A stretch of 26,131 nucleotides of DNA from Parvularia atlantis (lineage: Eukaryota > Opisthokonta > Rotosphaerida), in the NCBI GenBank assembly GCA_943704415.1, contig CALSCO010001864.1:1-26131 (forward strand). The letters are read 5' to 3'. Position numbers and translations under genes: made by a program. This document shows, piece by piece, positions 19,953-26,131 of this stretch (positions are counted from its first letter, which is position 1; every line of letters starts with the position of its first letter). A model generated the notes under the pieces. That model ran no database searches. It worked only from the letters and a program-made list of their open reading frames with translations, and was not told the origin of the DNA.

Positions 19953-22900
19953 ATGTCGAACAGTTCCGGAATGTTCTTCGAGGACGACGAGCCCGTCCCC
20001 GAAAGGTGTGGCGCCCGTTGCCGCCTCTCTCTCTCTCTCTCTCCCCCCTCTGCGCCCTCGCGGCCTCCCGTTCCCGCCGCTGCCGCGTGCGACGCGCCGT
20101 GCGCGCTGCCGTGCGCGTCGCAGGTGCTGCTGCTGCGGTGCGCTGTTCGCTGTGCGACGAGGCGCATCACGACCGCGGTCGCCCACCGTGCTGGCGAGCC
20201 ACTGACGTGACGGCGCGCGCGTCCCACGTCAACCCACGTCGTCCCCCCTCCACCGCGCGCGCACCCACCGTAGCGGCAAGCTCAAGTCCCTCTTCGCGCG
20301 CGACAGCGGCGAGCCTCGCACCCAGGTGCCGCGCTACGCCGCCGACGGCCGCGCCAACCCGCTCACGTGACGCGCGGCAGTCGTTCACCTACTCGGCGCC
20401 CAAGCAGCCCAAGGCGGCCGGAGGCGCAGCAGCAGCAGCAGCAGGAGCCGCCGCCGCGTCGCCCGCCCGGACCGAGCCCGTCAATATGAAGATCATTCAG
20501 GCGTTCACCCCGAGCGTCTACAAGTAGTGCGTGGTTGTCGTGTGGCGACGACGACCGCGCTCGCAGGCTGAGCAATCGGCCCCCCCCGCGCACGGCTCAG
20601 CAACCAAAGCAGCGGCAAGTATGACTCGCTCGGCAAGATTGGCCTCGCCGTGCTGGGCGACCGCGCCGCGAAGCAGGTGCCGCGTGTCGCGTGTGAACCG
20701 AACCGCCTCTCTCTGCTCACATCGCACCCGCACACGCGCTAGTACCAGATGCTGCTCTACCGCTCCCAGACCGACATCGTCGCAAAGGTCACGATCACGC
20801 CCAAGTTTGTCTACACGCTGCAGCCCAACCAGTACTCGGCCTTTCACGACGAGTCGGTGCGCGTCGCCGCCCTCGACGCGCGGCTCGCTCACGCGCGACG
20901 CGCGCGGCAGGGCGCCTACTTCTCGGTCAACTGGGACAAGCTCGACGACTACATTGCCTGCGCCAAGCGCGTCGCGCAGGCCGTCGCCGGCGCTGGCAAC
21001 TACAAGAACCTGGTCGTGCAGGACCTCGTGCTCGGCGACGGGCCTGTGCGCGCCCGCGTCTCCTGCCGCGCGGTCGCGGGCCTGACGACGCGGCACGACG
21101 CCAGGCCGTCGGCGTCGAAGACCTGCTCGAGGTCAAGTTCACGGGCTACCTCGAGTCGAACGGCCAGGAAGGCGCGTGGATCGCTCGCATGCTCCGCGCG
21201 CCCCCTTGCCGACCGCTCGTGCAGGCGCCGCGTTCGAGACGTCGGTCGACAAGGGCACCAAGTTCAAGCTCGGCAAGGGCAAGGGTCTGCGCGGTGCGCG
21301 CCGCTGGCGACCGTGTGCCGTCGCGGTCGTGCTGACGCGCGCCGTGCGCCAGCGTGGGACGAGGGCCTCGTGGGCATGAAGAAGGGCGGCCGGCGCTACA
21401 TCATCTCGCCGCCCGAGAAGGCCTACGGCTCCAAAGGCAACGGTGGCAATGTGCCCGGCAATGCGCCCGTCATCTTTGAGATCTTTGTCACGCGCGTCAA
21501 GTTTGCCGACGCGAAGAAGAACGAGGAGGCAGCGGCGCTCGCGACCGGTGCGGCCCAGCGCGCTCGATGGCGCGCTCACGGCCGTACTGATGGGACGACG
21601 CGCAGTGGCCGACGCCCGCGTTGAGCTCCCGGCTGTCAACGTGTCGAGCAGCGCGGGCAACGACGACGAGGAGGAGGAGGAGCGCTTCCAGCAGGTGAGC
21701 GCGTCTGTGTGATGCGTGCGGCCAGCATGTTGACATGCGCGCGCACGTGCCAGCCGCAGCGCACCGCCCCGCCTGTCGAGCCGCGGCAGCGCTCGGGCTC
21801 CAACGTGTCTTCCGGGACGGCCTCGGTCGCCAACGACTCGCCGGCCAACAACAAGGTGCGCGTTGCGCCCTGCGATGCTTCGTGCTCACGCCCCGCGCGC
21901 GCACAGGCCGACCTGCTCTCGCGCATGGCCAAGATGGGCACGTCGGTGATGCAGCCGGGCGCCGACGATGCGACAGCGCTGCTCCTGGTGCGATGTCGCG
22001 CATCAAGGGCGCTGAAGCAGCCACTGACGCGTGCACGTAGGCGCAGCAGCAGGCTGCGCTCAACGCACAGGCGCAGCAGCAGGCGCAGCAGCAGCAGCTC
22101 CTGAACGCGCAGGCGCAGAACATCTCGCTGCAGCAGCAGATGGCCGCGGGCATCCACCCCCAGCAGCCCAACATGTACAGCCAGCCGTCGCCTGCCATGA
22201 ACGCGTACGGCCAGCCCATGCCTGCGCCGGTCAACAACCCCTACGCGCCGCAGACGCAGGCCGGTGCGAGAAACGCTTGCCGAGCGCGGGCTGTCGCGGC
22301 CGTCTCACGCACGCGCGCGCGCCACAGTTATGCCGTTCGCGCCGCAGACGCAGCAGCTCGCGCTCTACCAGCCGCAGCAGCAGCAGCCCGGCTACTACGG
22401 CCAGCCGCAGCCGCAGCCGTACATGCAGCCCGCACCGCAGCCTGTCCCGCAGCTGGCACCGGCACCGGCACCGGCACCGGCACCCGCGCCCGCCCCGGCG
22501 CCCGCGGTCGAGCCGTCGCCGGCGCCGATCGTGCTGCGCACGCAGGAGGAGATCCGCTCGAATGTGAACACGCTGCTGATCCGCTTCGAGGACGTGACGA
22601 TGAAGCTCGACCGCGTCGCGGCCAGGTGCGCCTGCTGCACGTTGCGGACGCTGGCTTGTGCTCACGCGTATGCAGTCCGTTCCTGCAGGGCCCGATTGAG
22701 GCATCCAAGGGCTTTGACGGCGGCGAGCTGCTGCGGTCCGTGCAGCGCATGGTCACCGAGAACGACCGCCAGCGCCGCGAGCTGCAGGACAAGGTGCGCC
22801 GGCCGTCGCTCGCGACGACGCTGCGCTGACGGTCCTCGCCGCGCCAGACGGCCAGGATCGAGACGCTCAACGAGAAGGTGTCCGAGCTCGTGGCCAAGAA

Positions 22901-25900
22901 CGAGCGCATGATCGAAGAGCGCAACCAGATGCTGGAGCGCCGCACCGAGGCGCGCGTCTTGGCCGTTGTTACTTCGTGCGCGGCTGACAGAGGGGCGACT
23001 GTCGCGCAGTCGATGCGCAACTCAACCGAGCAGTCGAGCGAGGTGCTGCAGAAGATCCAGCAGCAGAAGGCCGCGCTCGAGACCGAGTACGCGAGCATGG
23101 CGTCGGACCTGTCATCCGCGAACCGCCAGCTGGCGATCCTGCGCGGCCAGGAGGCGGTGCGTCGGGCGCGTGTTGCCACTCGTGGCGTGCGAGCTCAGGG
23201 CCGCGTAGGCGCTGAAGGAGGAGCTGCTGCGGAGCACGAAGGAGCTCGGCGAGGCCCGCGAGGAGCTCGCCAAGCTCAAGACAGACCTCACCGTGAGCCA
23301 GGAGACGGGCAAGAAGCTCGACAAGGCGCTGAAGGAGGAGCGCATGGCCAAGAAGGCGCGTGGCGTGCGCTGGTGCAGTCGCGCCGGCTGACGCGGTCCG
23401 TGCGCCGCGTTGCAGGAGGTGCTCGCGCGCGTGTCGGCGCTGGAGGAAGAGCTTGCCGAGACGATGCGCGAGATCAAGACCGTGCGCAACCTGTCGGACG
23501 ACCGCAAGACGAGGCACGACGAGGAGATGAAGCGCGCCGAGCAGGCCTACCAGGACCACAAGCGCCAGCACGAGCAGCAGATGGAGGCGCTGCGTGAGTC
23601 GCTGCGGCGAGAGCGCCTGGGTGTGAGCACGACGGTCGAGGAGGCGGTGCGTGCGCGCGCCTGTGTGGCGCCTTTTCGGTGCGCTGCGTGCTCATCGCCC
23701 GCGCAGGTGCGTAAGGTGGAGGCCGACGCGGAGAAGCTGTGGTCGGAAAAGCTGCAGCGGACGCAGACCGAGCTGGAGAAGACGTGCGTGGCGAGCGCGG
23801 CAGCGTGTGTGCACATCCTAACGCTGCCCCGAACTGCAGCTGGGCCGCCAAGCTCGCCGCGGCCGACATCAAGCACCAGCAGGCGCTGCAGGCGCTGCGC
23901 GAGGAGCTGCAGAATGAGCACAAGGCCGACCTCGAGAACGCAGTCAAGGCGGCGCACCGCGAGGTGCGTGCCGGTGCCTGGCTGACGACAGATGCTCACA
24001 CGGTGCACATGCGCAATGCAGAGCGAGGAGCAGCGCAAGGCGCTCGAGACGCAGCTCGCCACGGCACGCACGGCCGCGCCCAAGACGGAGACCGTGGTCG
24101 CTACCGCCGCGCCTGCGAAGCCCGCCGTGGCCGTCGTCACGCTTGCCACGGCCGCCGCGCCCGCGAAGAAGACGGAGGATGAGGAGGACGACGACGAGGA
24201 AGAGGAAGACGAGGAGGAGGAAGACGAGGAGGAGGACGACGAGGAGGAGGACGACGAGGAGGAGGACGAAGAGGATGAGGACGAAGAGGACGAGGAGGAG
24301 GACGACAAGCCCGCTGCTCCTGTTCCGCCGCCCGTCGAGCCAGGTGAGCACGCACGTGCACGCTACCGCCAGGCATGCTCATCGCCCTGCGCGCCGTGCC
24401 CTTGCGCACAACGCAGCTGCACCCAAGAGCGGCTCCGAGTCGGAGTATGTGATGGGTGCGCCAGGTCGGGCACGGCGACTGTCACTGCCTGTCGCGCCTG
24501 ACTACGGCCGCCGACGCAGTCACGCGCGACGAGGAGGACGAGGAGGAGGACGAAGACAACGGCGGGCTGTTCAGCCGCACCAAGGCGCAGACGACCTCGG
24601 CCGCGTCGCTGCTGACCAATCAGGTGCGCACGCGCTCGGTCAACGCGCCTCTGCTTGGCTCACGCGCTATCGCGCAGTCCGCGGCGGCCAAGCCTGCGTC
24701 CGTCTCGGTCGACATTGACCCGCTCTCGCTCATCGCTGACGACGACGATGACAGACCCAAGCGGCCGACGCCGTCCGCCGCCGCCGCTCCCGCGCCCGCG
24801 CCCGCGCCTGTGCCCGTGCCGGCGCCCGTGCCGGCTGCCGCCGCTGCCGATGATGAGGAGGAGGACTTCGACGACGAGGAGGTGCGTGAGCAGGTCGGTC
24901 GCCGTGCCGGCCCTGACGCAGTCGTGAGCAGGCGGTTGATCCGACCAAGTCCAAGACAGACTACAACGAGGAGGACGCCGAGGAGAAGGAGAACGAGGAG
25001 GAAGAGGTGGCCGACGAGACGGAGACCGTGGAAGAGGTGCGCTGTTCCGCGCCCTGCTCGCCAGCTCACGCGCCGACCCGCAGCCGCCCAAGCCGCCCCC
25101 GGCCACCATGGGCCGCCGCCTGTCGATTGCGGCGATGATGTGGGGCCCAGCCGAGATTACGGGCGTGAAGCCGCCCGCGGAGCCGGCGATCAAGGAGGAG
25201 GACGAGGAGCCGGAGGCCGCCGGGGAGGACAAGGCCGACGATGAGGTGCAGATCTCGCCGGTAGAGCCCGCCGTGGACGAGACGACTGTGCCGGTGCGTG
25301 ATATGCGCACATGCACGGCCTTGTCGTCGACGTGACGCCGCTCGTGTGCGACCGCAAGGAGCCCGAGGGCGCCGCGCACGCCGCGTCGGCCACCGATGAG
25401 TCTGGTGACGTCGTCGCGAGTGGCGCCTTGCGCCGCGCTGACCGCTCGTGGCCCACCGCACAGCAGCCCCGCAGGACAACGGCGACAAGGCGACGACTGT
25501 CGAGGCCGAGACCGGTGCGCGCACGACGTTGGTGCCCCTTGCCGCTTGCTGACACAACACGGACGCGCAGCACCGGTCGAGTCTACGCCCGAGCCGCGGA
25601 AGAAGTCGGGGTGCGTGCGCCCGTGATACGCGCGGCCGCAGCTGACGCATTTGGCGTGCGCGCAGCCTGTTTGACGAGGACGACGACGACGTGCGGGCCC
25701 CCTCCCCCTTGCAACTGCCACCGCCTGACTTGCCGACTGACGGGTCTGTGCGCGCACACAGGACGGCATCTTCGGCGGCAAGACGGCTGCAGCCAAGCCC
25801 GCAGTCGCGCCGGCACCCGCCCCAGAGCCCGAGATCGCAGCACCAGGTGCGTGTGGTTCGCGCGCGGGCTGGGGCTGGTGTCGGGCCACTGACGTGCCGC

Positions 25901-26131
25901 TTTATATCGCAGCTGCTGCGGCTGCCGTCGCACCAGCAACTGCGGCCGCGGCACCCGTGACGCCTTCGAAGAAGGCCAGGTAGCGCTGAATGTCGCCCGC
26001 GCAATTGCATCGCTGATCCCGGCGTGCGCAGCCTGTTTGGGGACGACGACGATGACGACGACGAGGGGAACATCTTCAGCTCGAAGGGTACGTCCGCCGT
26101 TGCTTCGCCCCACGCGCCCGCTCCGCCCCCC
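19953..26131 (+). CDS. FKBP15: FKBP15/WAFL homologue, 3' partial
   Basis: FKBP15 is an endosomal protein linked to actin and the WASH complex. Over 30 introns are inferred. The order matches human FKBP15: acidic start (MSNSSGMFFEDDEPVPE), SGKLKSLFARDSG, the signature FTYSAPKQPK (20390), a WH1-like domain (GKIGLAVLGDRAAKQ, YQMLLYRSQTDIVA, to about 21000), an FKBP domain (about 21045-21510: LLEVKFTGYLESNG, WDEGLVGMKKGGRR, KAYGSKG, VIFEIFVTRVKF), LLSRMAKMG (21905), a Gln/Pro-rich stretch, long coiled coils (22700-24070, including VQRMVTENDRQ and VSELVAKNERMIEERNQ), a 44-residue Asp/Glu run and an acidic tail. The tail carries LFDEDDDDDGIF and LFGDDDDDDDEGNIF. In the FKBP fold most pocket aromatics (Phe, Trp, Tyr) are kept, but the Tyr-26 and Asp-37 positions are Phe and Glu, so isomerase activity is uncertain. 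Intron 1 (20006-20273) is the longest in the window. Intron 21172-21224 starts with GC. The gene runs off the right edge. Confidence 0.92.
20006..20273 (+). other. Long first intron of the FKBP15 homologue with a CT tract
   Basis: At 268 nt this intron is about five times the usual length here. It joins VPE-AG to C-GGC-AAG, giving VPESGKLKSLF. It contains a CT dinucleotide tract (20025-20043) near its 5' end. Its acceptor is CCGTAG. No gene is evident inside it. Confidence 0.6.
22455..22484 (+). repeat. (GGCACC)5 hexanucleotide repeat encoding Ala-Pro
   Basis: Five copies of GGCACC lie in the Pro/Gln-rich linker of the FKBP15 homologue, continued by degenerate GCGCCC units. Read in frame they give an alternating Ala-Pro rod of about 16 residues. 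Confidence 0.9.
24175..24306 (+). repeat. GAG/GAC run encoding 44 consecutive acidic residues
   Basis: All 44 codons from 24175 to 24306 encode Glu or Asp, in units such as GAGGAGGACGAC. The run lies after the coiled coils of the FKBP15 homologue. The human protein also has Glu-rich runs in this part of its tail. Confidence 0.95.

Noticed and set aside
22350-22500. Q/P/A-rich hexamer repeats as a CRISPR or transposon feature
   Set aside because: They are in-frame low-complexity codons of the FKBP15 linker, with no spacers, terminal repeats or recombinase nearby.
22940-23400. Two further GC-AG introns in the FKBP15 coiled coil (starting near 22950 and 23356)
   Set aside because: In both places an alternative GT donor a few codons downstream keeps the phase, so they were not counted as GC-AG.

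Overview
This window is nuclear DNA from a GC-rich, gene-dense and extremely intron-rich unicellular eukaryote. I infer about 120 introns in 26 kb, most of them 38-75 nt. They have a GTGCG-type 5' splice site, a CTGAC-like branch element and a CAG acceptor, and a minority start with GC. Coding third positions are mostly G or C. Nothing looks bacterial, viral or transposon-derived. FKBP15, a Chk2-type kinase, C2-domain phosphatidylserine decarboxylase and F-box/TRAF zinc-finger genes suit a protist such as an amoebozoan or an opisthokont relative, but the lineage cannot be fixed from the sequence.

Layout from left to right: the 3' part of a C2-C2 phosphatidylserine decarboxylase gene (+, 1-3549); a Chk2/Rad53-like FHA kinase (+, 3593-5901); Mediator subunit MED8 (-, 5925-6864); a cytochrome P450 (+, 6895-8537); an unresolved small basic ORF (+, about 8622-8909); a polyQ PH-domain protein (+, 8951-11065); one long minus-strand gene that I read as F-box + LRR + TRAF-type zinc fingers (11069-14297); a secreted cysteine-rich protein (-, 14425-16314); a tail-anchored protein with two tandem START domains (+, 16418-19897); and the first roughly 6 kb of an FKBP15/WAFL homologue (+, 19953 to the window end). 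Gaps between coding regions are only 3 to 127 bp. Two divergent pairs must share a promoter of 30 bp (MED8/P450) and 103 bp (secreted protein/START). No stretch over 300 bp lacks a gene.

The genes are not an operon or a single pathway. A loose lipid and endosome theme is present: PtdEtn synthesis, PH and START lipid binding, a membrane P450, and FKBP15, an endosomal actin/WASH-linked protein. This may be chance. The most interesting points are the tail-anchored START-START protein whose two halves share six intron positions, the apparent F-box/LRR/TRAF-zinc-finger fusion, FAM21-like acidic LF motifs in the FKBP15 homologue, and splicing features (GC-AG introns, an 8-nt microexon, introns as short as 23-29 nt). 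All exon-intron models are my own reading of frame, phase and family conservation, without transcript data.
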